Shown here: piece by piece, positions 38,001 to 50,000 of the stretch
Layout: every line of letters begins with the position of its first letter
Position numbering within the stretch: the first letter of the stretch is position 1
From: Tanytarsus gracilentus
Taxonomy: Eukaryota; Arthropoda; Insecta; Diptera; Chironomidae
NCBI GenBank assembly: GCA_038502055.1
Contig: JAXRKN010000038.1
Span: forward strand, 1,736,001 to 1,800,000
Direction: 5' to 3'
Length of the DNA stretch: 64,000 nucleotides
The notes under the pieces: model-generated
What the model saw: only the letters and a program-made list of their open reading frames with translations
The model's database searches: none
What the model was told of the DNA's origin: nothing
Translations under genes and position numbers: made by a program

Positions 38001-41000
38001 ATTAGCGGATTAAAAAATATTTAAAATTTTGAAAAAATCATTTTTAATTAGCCAAAACTAATCACTAACTAGTTTGAAGGTGTTGTTGTATTTTTTTATG
38101 CTGCAATTTCCTTTCATTAAAATTTTTCTCTTACGCAAAAAAAGTGTAGTGAAATCTATTAAAGCGAAATAGAATTGCTTAATTAAAGATGTTAACCATA
38201 AAATGCCGGAATGTGAATGCTGTTTATATCGGAATTTGTCATTGAATGGACTCGATGTTATGTTAGTATGTTAGATAGTAAATGTGCAGTATTTTAAAAG
38301 GCAAACACTTGAAATATAAAAAAAAGTAAATAAAGACTTTGAGCCATTCGTCATTGATAACAAGTCCACACTCACGTAAGCAGAATGATTCTAAAAATAA
38401 TCGCGCTTAAACATTTCAGAACATTATTGTGACAAGAGGAACTGCGGGTAATTATAATTCTGTCCATTGTCTTTCTCTCTTTTTATGGTATATGAAATTT
38501 TATGGCTCTTCCTGAGTTGCGGAGTGGTTTATTGTTAACATACACATGAAATTGTACGCTTCACTTCCTATTGCAAAGCCACCAATACAATTAAATATGA
38601 AATTATAAAAAAGTTAATTTTGACCTTGCTGTTGTTGTGACCTGTGTGCACTTCGATAAAAAACTGCGATGTTTATAAAAAACTTTAGTGATAACGCAAA
38701 TTTAAATAAGATAAGGTTTTAGTCAATAATAATTTACAATTTAAATAAAAAAAATTTAATGTCCTACAATTTGACTTTCACTAGAAATAAATTACGTCAA
38801 TTACGCGCTGACATAATTTTACCATGAATGAATATTTTTTCTATCATTAAATGTCAAGAGATCAAATAAAATATGCAAACATTATCATTGAATCGAAAAA
38901 AATCTCAGTTATGACGACAACAAATGGATGGAAAGGAAATTCAATTAGTGCAATGCAAACATACTCAAAGCGATATCGAATTTTATTGTATCGTCGTCAA
39001 CAATAGCCAGCGGGTGTGATAAAAATAAATATGTGAAAATCCTTCTGTCAACATTGAGGTTCATATTATTTGCATACACCATAAAAAGTTTGAAGTGTTG
39101 GAAATTATTCAATGGGACGCAAAAGTTGCAAGTGACAGAAAGTGACAAAACGAGACCCTAAAGGGAAATAGCTTACGAGATGAGATCAGAAAGAAAAATA
39201 TTCATGCGGGATTTATGAAATGACAGAAAGTTTAATAACATGAAAATGAAAATAAAATCAAGGTGTGGACACAAAAGTTTTTCAGTATTCTTCAACAACA
39301 GCAAAAGTTAAAATTTTATCGCCGGCATAAATTATTTTTTCTCCAAAATGCGAATCATGTAAACAGAAGGCAATGAACGGTTATTTACATCGTACGCAAA
39401 TGAAATTTTACTTTTCGTGGCAAATGTAATTAATTTATTGCTAAAAAATAATTAACGAGGGTGAGAAATTATTAAAGAGAGCTAAAATTAATGAAAACTT
39501 GGGAGACGTTTAATTGGAAAAGTTTTGGAGACACGCGGAGCTCGGTTGACCCCTCTAGGCTTAAAAATTAATCTCATTATTTTGACTTGTTCCGTCTACG
39601 ACAGCTTTAAAGTTCAATAACACTTTGCAGTCAACTTAATTGCTATGTATTGCTGTCACTTTCCTTTTTGTTTGTCACTCCCCCACTGTTTAAACTTGTC
39701 GACGACGTTTGATGAGTGAGCACTCAAAAGAACTTCTTGACATTTTCCTCCTTATTAAACTTTTTGCCATTGTCGTGTTTAATGATGAGCAATTTTGTGT
39801 CTCCCGCGTATTTTTTCCTTCTTTCATGTCTGTTTCTCCCTCATCGCGTATTTTTTAAAGCTAAAATATGTGCACTATCAAAATATTTTGTAAGAATGAA
39901 ATGGAAATGGGCTTTTTACGACAATTTCCGACTATTTTTTTTTCTTTTGTGCAAAAATAATCGTGAAATGTTACGAGTGTGGTGTGAGAAAAATATAAGA
40001 GGCCGTTAAACGTGGTGAATTGGAAGTCATGTGAGGTATTTCCAGTGTGATTGACTGTGTTGAGTTTCAGCGTGGAAAAAAATGTTTACAAAATCACTGC
40101 GAGAATTTATTGAGGTGTTAGAAATATTTTTGTTGTAAAAATATTTAAATAATTTTAAAAAATAATTTTTAAAATGTTATAAAGCACATTGGGGTGAAAG
40201 TACTTAAAACAAATTAAATGCTTCATTTGCGTTAAAATTTTAAAAATCATTATATTCTTTAGGCTCCAAAAAATATCTCTAAGTCCGTCCTCTCTCATCT
40301 TTACTAATTTTGATCATTTAATTTATTTTTAACCCTTAAAATAATTTTATGCACCAGAGGTCTAATTTAAGTAAATGCACACATAATGTTTTAAAACATT
40401 TTTTACAATGGATACGATCACTCCATTGCCATTATTTTTTATTTTATAAAAATCAAAGGTTCTTTTAATAAACTATTTTCATGTTTCCATAAAAATCAGT
40501 AATTTTAAACTGAAACAACCCTTTGGGGGGAAGGGCGGCATAACCAGTACTATTCTTGTTGCATATTTTCTCTACCAGGATCTGGTCTTCATTGTTCTAT
40601 TTGGTTCCACTAACTGTAGAGTTTTTGTGGATGCGTGTTGTGCATTTTCGAACACGATTTAGAGGACTTCCTGCATTGAAATGTCAATTCTAAAATTTAT
40701 TAAAATTTTTTTTTTTCTGCAAAGATTAACCCTCAGTTTGACTTCATTCGAAAAAAGTTATTAAAATAAAATGAAATAGAAAAAGGTTATTTTTAGCAAC
40801 CTCAATCGGGTTCAACTTTGCAGCTTATTCTGGATCTTTCTTACTCTTTAAGGAAAAAATAAGATGGAACTAATAGAGCAGTGTCAAAGATTATTTTAAT
40901 GGATTATCATTGCAGTCTCACTTCGAAATTAGATTTTTGTCGTTATTTTTAAATATTTTCACCCCAATGTGGCAAAGGTAAAATCTTCCAACCCTTCATT

Positions 41001-44000
41001 TGATGTCATAATAATAAAAAGCTCTTAAAAAGCTTTCGAGCTTTCATTTCCACGCATGCCTTCCAGCACCCCAATGCGCACTAAATAATGGAAAGCTATT
41101 GACATTCAACACAGAAGGAGAAAACTTTCAATTGTTCGTGGCGAGCACATAGATCAGAATTTTCACATAGTCCTTTCTGTAAAGACATTTTTAGGAGGAA
41201 AATTTGTAGTTTTTTTTGTTGAAAATTGTGAGAAATTTTAAAGATTTCTGCTGTGTGTAACTTTTTATTCAAAGTGTCTTACTCAAGTGTGTGTGTGCAT
41301 TTAAGTTGCTTGTTAAGGAAATGTTGCAAGTCGTCTGAAAGTTGCAATTAAAAAATGAAAAATTGCAAAGCGTGAATTTTTCTTTGCTCTTCGTTATATT
41401 TAAATAAATTTACCTACACTTTAAACACCCTCCTTTAAAGTAGTGTTTTAAATTCGCCTATAGCCAGTCCAGTGCATGTCTGGCTATTTGAAAAAATGTG
41501 AAAATTTATCGCTTATAAAGTGAATAAAAAAAGAAGAAAAATATTTTTCTGTCTGCAATTTTATTTGTTGTAAAAAAAATTTGAAAAGTAGAGAAGAAAA
41601 AAGTTAATTGCACGTGATATGTTGAAAGCTTCAATGAAATACATGGAGGTAATTTTTTGTTTGCCAAATCAATTTTAAAATGAGTCATGAGAGAATAATC
41701 ACAGATTAAAGTCTATAAATTAAATGTTTAATGAGCATTGTGAAAGTGCAACGTGAAATTTTCTCTTTAAATTCAGCGGAAATTTTCGTATTACATAATT
41801 TTCTGATGAGCGGAAGGATGCAGAGAGTACACCCATAAAATTCTACAAAAATTTCCCAATTTCATAAATCGATGAGATAAGAAAAAATTTATGCAGTGTG
41901 GTTTTAAGTTCCATAAAAGACGAGAACATTTTTTTAGGTCATGCAGAATGATTCACTTCATTTTTTTTAATTCCAATCGAGTGAGAATTTTCTTCTTGAC
42001 AAGTATTTGGATATTTTATGATGGTATTTGACTGCTGAGTGGAAAATGTGGATTTTGAAAGCTTCTTGAACCTCCTTGAGATTTGTGTTGTTAAGTTAGA
42101 GGATTTTTATCACGTTGAGAAACCCTCATGACATTTTTCTTGCCCTCATTAAATTCCACGTTCAACTTTATCGATTTTTCTATACCAATTGCACTTTTTT
42201 TGCAACTTAACGTTGCCAAATGACACACAGAAAGTGTTTTTGTTTTGTTTTCTCCTACAATCATCACGCTGGCAACGCTGTACGCTCTTTATCGTTTAAA
42301 TCAGCCACGATGCATTCTATAAAAAAAATTGTTCCCATATCGCTTTAATTAAGTTCAATTGCAGGCGATAAAATTGAATTCTAGCGTATTTGGAGGGCTT
42401 AAAAAATTTATTGAGGTCAATTACGTTGAAGCCGCAAAATAAAATCTCGTTAACATTCAACCGGCACTCCCTAAAAAAGAGTTTTTCAATCAAATTAAAA
42501 AAATCTCTAAAAAGTCATTTATTTGATTAATTTACAAAATTTCCTTATTTGACTTCCGATTTTCATGTCACACACATCGAGTAAGCAACAAGAGTTGCCG
42601 CATTGTATGAAGTGGGTAAAAACGCATCGATTTTTCTTCTCTCTATCCATTCAATGAACTCAAGGCCACAGCAGAGGAGGCAATAAATGTGAATTAGGCT
42701 TTAATGAAATGAAATATCACAACGAGGCGAGTGGAAGTGATTTTCCTTCCTCTAAAGTGATATTCTTTTTAAAAATTTAATGAAAACCTTTTATAGGCAT
42801 TCCATTATTGAGGAAGCCATTTGATTAAGGCAATTCTTCTCTCGTGCGAAAGTGTGTGTGGAAAATTCTCAAAAGGTGATGGAATGGAATAAAGCACTTG
42901 TGGATTTCTCATATATTTTACATGATTATGAGATCCTTTCTCTGACATGAGTGTGTATGTGCTGTTGATCGGGGGATTTATTCTCGATAGGAAAAATATT
43001 ACATAATTTGACATGAAAATGTACTTAAAATTATTACAGTCGATCGCATTTAAAATAATTTTACCTGTTTCTATCTGGCATTGAAGCTTTACGGTATTCT
43101 TGCCTTCCTTCTTTGCACGCAAAAAAATCCATAAATTCTTCAAATGTCAAATTTACTTACTCTCAAAAACACTTCAATTATCGCTCCTAATGGCTTCTTC
43201 CTCAATGAGCTAACAAGTGAAGCAAAATAAGTCAATAATTTCAATCGTTACATAACAAACTCCGCAAAACCTGCTTCGCGTCTAAATAAATATCCATTTT
43301 AGTCGTCTAGCAGCAAAAAAACATTGCGTGATGATTCGTCATCGTTCATAAAAAATTCACCTGAACCTTGGAGTGTGCCGTTTGGCGTGTGCAAGGTATG
43401 CAATAAAACTGTTGGTGCTTTTAAGGACAGTGATGGACGATTAAGGGAAAATGAAAATGGGACAACGTTAAATTATTCATTGGTCGGTAGCAAAAAATTC
43501 AAATGGTTGAAATTTTAAAGAAGGGCTAAACTCAAAAAAAATTAAATTGAAGTCTAATTTTTTATGCTTTTTTCCGTCAAAAAAATATAAAATTATAAAA
43601 TAATTTTTCCGTATGTGTAAAATTTTAAGGAATCGAACCTCTGAACATTTGATAAAAATTCTTTTTTAAATTTCATCTTCATCAACCATCATAAATTTGA
43701 AGAATTTATGAGATGTGGAGCGTGAACCAGACACGCATTAATTAATCAATTAAACTAATCGACAATAATCCAAGAAATTCTTTTGTTTGTGAGAAAGTTC
43801 AAATTAAAATTAATTAAAACTAAATTTAGAGCGACGCTTGAAGCAATGATAATAACTTAGTTTGGTAATGATGGCAAACTGTACTTTCAGCATCATTTGA
43901 TGATTTCGGGAGATTTTAAAACGTTTTATTTTCTCTGCAGGTAGATTATCATCATCTTAAATCTCTCTCAGTTCACGTTGTTACATATCGAGAGTGCGAA

Positions 44001-47000
44001 AATTATTGTTATGTAAAAGAGATCAACGACACTCGAACGCCCAAGTGTGTGTACGAGCATTTGCAATTTTTAACTAGAAATTTTTAACGGGTTTTCTTAT
44101 TAGATGCAAAAATGTCGTTTTATTTTTTTCTGCAAATTTCTCCAAAATAAAATTTGCATCTTTAATTTTCTACCTGATTTCCTCTCAATTGTTTTAATCT
44201 CATCTGAAATTTCCTGGTATTAGTGAATTATGAGAAGATTCCGTCAGTTATGTAACACTTAAACATTTCCTAGTTGATTTAAATAAATCAATAATTATTT
44301 GTCAAAGACATTGCTGTAAAATCACCCCACATATATCAAGTCTAGGTGACCTAAAGATAAAGGACAACTTAAGTAATAATTCTCTCATTCCATTTCTCTC
44401 TCTCCAACATATATTTCTCAAACTAAACCACCAACACACAAATGAGGTGATTTGTTGACAAGCTTGCTATTTACAGGAAACATTTAGTCTGATTTGAAAA
44501 TTCGTATCGAGTAGAGTTTGTAGAGAGAAGCAGTAATAATTTTATAGATTTAATTAAAAATTCATATAAAGAGAAGAAAAAGAGATTAAAAAGTGAAAAG
44601 TCTACAGACATCATGTAGACAACACAATTGGACGATTCACGAAGTAAATTAGAGAGAAATTAAGAAAGTGAAAATCCCCGAAAAAAAAAATATTAAGCTT
44701 TTGTGAGCTCCAACAGTTTATTTTCATCAGTTTTGTTGAGTACTCGCGCAAATTGACTTAAAGTATGGAAGTGCTAAATGGCAATCAATCCTTCAACGGG
44801 AGCTTTTACGATTACGAGAGTGGCGATGAGGAGGAAATTAATAATGAGCTTGAAAAAACATTTGTAACCGTGCATGTTGACTCATTTAATGAACAAGATT
44901 TTACAAACTTCCTCAACTGTCTCGACACAATTCGTGAGTCGAATAAAAAGCGAAAGAGCCGAGAAAAAGTGATTAAGAATTATTGCGTGCAAGTGCCATA
45001 TATCGATAACTCAATGAGAATTGATGATGAAGATGATTTTAATGTCGTTAATGAGGCTGATAATGATAAATTCGAAAAGAAATGTGACGAAATGAAGCAT
45101 AACATTAGCCAAATGTTCTCGTACTTTGACGAGGATGTGCAATTGAATTTGGAAGAGATTGATGAGATTGGAGCGCCAAAAATGAGTCATGAAATGGAGT
45201 CACGTCCCGTCATTCGGGGAGTCGTGAAAAAACGCACTGCGACGAGTCCGAGCGTGCTCAATAAGAATCAAGTCGATAAACTCATGAATGAATTTAATCG
45301 TGTAAAGATAAATTATTATAGCAAGGACAACAAGGTTGAATTCACCAACATTGATTATTTCTATTGTGAGAGCGATTTGGAGTCGATGAAAAATGAAAAA
45401 GTCGGCCGATTAGATCGAAGAGTTTTTCAGAAATTCCAGACGCAAGCTGAACTTGATGACGATAAAGAGAAATTGAAAAATGACACGGAAATTGTTCCGA
45501 AGAATGCCGTTCGCGATAAGATCAGCATGTTCAGTAAAATGGACTTGCCATACAAGGCGGCCAGTGGTGGCGGAGGCATTCTAACAAAGTCCATATCTGC
45601 ACCAATTACCATGTCGTCACCACAGTTAACCGAAACGGAGAGAATGCAAAGGAATGCAATGATAAAGAACACAGCGTGTGCCAATAAAAATATAAATAAA
45701 TGCTACATAAAGGACATCAACAGTTCACTGAACGAGGAGCAAAATCTACCTGAATTATATAGTAAACTTCTCGCTAGGATTATAAAGGAAGGCAAATTAT
45801 TGTCAAATTGTGCCGAAATGCTCATGAACCTCGAGCACATTGTCAATAAATTTGGCATGAGTCTATTGCTCACACTCAATGGTCTTTTGATCGACAATGC
45901 CTTCTCGCTTGGCGGTCGACAAATGACACACTTGGCACTTAACATTCACCCATCGCTCGAGAAGTTCAATGAAACTTTCGACACAAATCAAATTGATGAG
46001 TGCAACATGACGAATGTTCAACTTTCTGTCGTCGATGTTAATCAAATTCAACTGCAAATTCACGTCACTTCTGTCAATCGACAAACGAGAACATTAAATG
46101 ATTTGCGTCTCAATATCATCTTCATGGCACAATATGATAATAGTCCTGATGATGTTTTAATGGTGTCGCCATCTGACGCGACAGAAAACTCTTTCTTCAT
46201 CTACTTTACGAGCTTCTTCGAGGTAACAACAGCGTTAAAGGATTTTATTATTGTCTCTCTAAGTTTTAGTCCGCAATTTATGATATCATGGTTGAAGATG
46301 TGCAAAAATAATATTTTTTTAAGCATCATGACGATAGTTGTTAAAATAATACTGAAATGAATCCTTTCCTCTCTTTTTTATGCGTTTCCATGATGCAAAA
46401 CTTTCATAAAACTTTTGATAAAAAAAAATAATTTTTTTATGGCTCAAAATAATTTCTAAAATTTATTCAAACAATTTTAATTAATTTTTATCTTTTTATT
46501 CAGCCGCCAGAGAATGAGCTTCAAAAAGCGCGTGAATCGAATGTGACACTGAGTGAGCATCAACTGAGAGTGCAAGCGTCACTGCAAAAGCTCAATATTC
46601 CCGATTGGTATAAGCAATATAGTGCAACAGGGCACAACAATTCGTCATATTGTCAACAGCAAAAGGGCACGCCAGATGTATCGGGTATTTTGCGAAAGAG
46701 AAACTCTGACATTGGTCGGTGGCAAGGACTCAACTCCAAAACCACATCACTCTCTAGTTTGGGATCGAATCGATCCGATAGAAGTCCAGTTATGTTGAGT
46801 CCATCAGCGCATAGTCACACCGGCGGTCAAAGCGGATTTTCAAGGTAATTTATAAAAAAATTATTTAAATTTTTATTCGTTTGCTAATAAAATTAAATTT
46901 TAGATGGTCAACATCGCATCTCAACTCGAGTCAGACATCGCCAAGTGTATCAGCGCGAAGCTCATTCGTACGCAATACAAATACTTATTCAAGTACGATG

Positions 47001-50000
47001 TCGGGTCAGTCGGTCGTCTCTTCAACGGCCTCGCAATCAAGTGAAATTAGAAATTCTTTCCGTAAACCATATCTCGGTTGGAGGAGTCAAGAAAAACTCA
47101 ATCAACCACGAACTGCACATGAAAGGTATGCAGAAAAAAAAATTTTAGAAACTGAAACTTAAAATTTTTCTTTCTCTAGATTGGCTTCATCGTTAATGTC
47201 GCAGAGAGACGCTCAGCAGCCAATTGCAACGCCCGAAATTCAATCATCGATTAAGGAAGTGACTTCAGCAATCGTGCATTATGTTAATGACCAAAATCGT
47301 GGCTCTAGAAGTCGCTCAGTTAGTCCAAGTACAAGGTAAGAACTGAATAAATTAATTTAGTATTAAATTTCACTAAATTTACAATTCTCTTTCTAGATGT
47401 TGGTTGGAAAGCTCATTTGTGGGTACAAAGCCACTCGAATCACCCCAAACGCCGGCACTAGAGAACCAATTTGCGTCATCGCACAAAACGATCAATATTG
47501 GTCCCATGTCCGTTACAGCAACAAATTACGATTCTATTCGGCTCAACGGCATCGGCGGTGGTGAGTCGTCAGTCATTTAAAATGAGAAAATTATCCTCGC
47601 ATTATCCTCCACACACACACACACATAAACATTTGAACACAAATAAAAATCATTATTTCACAATTTTACTGTCGAGAGCTTAAAAATCTTCCTCTTTATT
47701 TCTGCTCACCACGATTTTTATCGAAGAACACAGGATTTTTTATTCTATAATTTGTAAAAATTTATATTTTCATCCTCCAACCATGTGCGGAGTAAAATTT
47801 AGGAAAAATGCTATGATTATTAGTTGTTTATTTATTAGCGCATAATTTTCGTTTTGAAAAAAATAGATTTTAAGTTTTTTTTTTCATAAAATTATTCTTC
47901 CATCTTTTCGCTAATGTTTTTTTTGATAAACGTTTAAAATTAAATTAATTGTAATACGAAGAATGGTGCAATCTTATTTTTGATGATATAATTGAGTTAG
48001 TGAAAAGCTAAATTCTATTTTTGCTGCTACAAATTACTTAGAAAGATTTCTTATAATTTTCTTTGTAAATTTCAGTTTTGTAGCGTTTAAATTCAAATTG
48101 TATTGTAAATGTTTACTTTTATGTTTGATGAAGAAAAATGAGTAAACAGAAATTGTTTGCGGAAAGAAGAAATTGAGGGAAATTCCATGCATGGAAAGTA
48201 ACTTTGATGAATGCTAATTTAAACATCCACAAGCAGCTTTCATTTGCCCTTGCAAGTCCTCAAAAATGCTTTAAAAATATCGATCAGGTTTTGTCAAGAA
48301 ATTGCAGCTTAAACAATTGGATGAAATCATCAAAGTGACTCTCGTTGGTTTGGTTTCAAACCATCGCAATTTTATTTTTCGAGAACTTTTTCTTTTTTAA
48401 ATTTCGTGAGCAAAAAATCGTGATTGCTTCTTTCAAAAAAAAATTTCAAAGCGCCTTTTATTGGAAGAGAAAATCACCGCATTTGTTTCGCGAATAAATA
48501 GAAACTACGGTGATTTTATCATAAGAAATTACTCAAAGTTGAAATAATGAAACGAATGTTGGTTCTGATTTTTTTTATGTTATCTTCCGTGAGACATAAA
48601 AGGTGCGTAAAATATTTTGTTCACACCCAAAAATTTTCAATCAAATGTGAGTTAACGAGATCTTTCAACTTCTTCCTTTCCGCAAATATTGAAAACGTTT
48701 AATTTTTACAAGTTAAACACAATTTTTTTTCTTTATTTATCTTTTAAGAACTTCCTCTTTATAGACTTTAACTGTCGCCTTTTTTATACACTGACATCTG
48801 ACAATAACAAAAAATAAAAAAATTGTAAAATTTATCATTTTTATTTTATTTCATCATTTTCAGTTGAATTTTTGTAGGTTAGTTATTTGATAAACTCATT
48901 TTCTAAGGAACAACAGCTTTAGGAGAAAATTAAAGAAATTTTCATTCCGGAAATTTAATTTTATTATTTTTTTTGCCATCACTTCGTAGTTTGCTGCCGT
49001 AGAATGTGCTTTAAAAGCAATTTATTTTTGGCATAGATGAGAAAATTTCTATATGTATTCTTTTTTTCGGCTGGCATCTTCTTGACTGAACTTGGAGCTA
49101 AGTTATAAAATTTAATTTACACAGACATCTTTCATCTACTCCTTGCTACCTCCTTAACCACCTTCTCCTTCAATTTCTCTCTCGAATTTTCATATTAATT
49201 AAGTTCTGTGTTATAAAAAAGAAAAAAAATCGCATCATCAATGTGTTTAACTTGTTTCACTCTCCCATCTTGTAAATATTATTTTAATCTGCTGACAAAT
49301 TCATTTTTTACGTTTCATCAATTTTTTTTGTTTCATTTTTGCTTACATGACTAGAAAATTCTCTAATATCATTTTCCCATGCCGAGCTTTCTCACTTTTT
49401 TTTACAATTTCTTCAACGGATTTGAAAAATTTAAATTATAATTTCTCAAATTCGTAGAGCTTGTCAAAAGCTCAGACGGAAATAATTACGAAAAAAGTTA
49501 CAACACATTTTAAAAAATAATTTCTCAATTTAATCGGAGCGAAATAAAACTCGAAACCAAAAAATCATTTATAGCCGATGCGTCAACAACATTCGTACCA
49601 TCGTACTATCATTCATCAGCAAGAAGCTCTGCCACGAGCCTAGAAGATGATGTCATATTGAGTTTGTTAGGACTGCCTTCCGATTTGCACAAATCTTCTT
49701 CAGGTATGAAATTGTAAGTTTTTGTTCCTTATCTGTGAGACAGACTAAACAAGATAAACGGCCCGTGAGTTGCGTCATCACTCACTTAAACTTTGCGTTC
49801 CAACGACACCTCACAAAACATTATTTTTTGATTATAGTAAATCTTGATGTTTTTGTATTTTTTCTTATGATTTTTTTAATGGCCAAAATTTTAGTTCTTA
49901 AACATGAAATTATTTTTTTCACACAATTAACAGAGCAAAATTTTAGATGGTGAAGAGATTGAGGTTAGAGGAGTTGATTTGTACTAAATTTATTAAATTC

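Larger units (their letters stand above)
28931..43302 (+). other. Intron 5 of AJM1-like gene (14.4 kb)
   Basis: It separates exon 5 from a 93-nt exon 6. It holds the hAT-like element (29743-31348, with a nested insert) and the TIR element at 40185-40971. I found no nested gene: open frames up to 112 codons on either strand have no domain, signal peptide with plausible splicing, or codon pattern like the exons. A TCAGTT initiator-like site near 33222 has no DPE. Confidence 0.45.

Noticed and set aside
46223..46360. Extension of the 44765 exon to its stop codon
   Set aside because: The tail is AT-driven and hydrophobic/Lys-rich like an intron, and a phase-0 donor precedes it. Kept only as an alternative.
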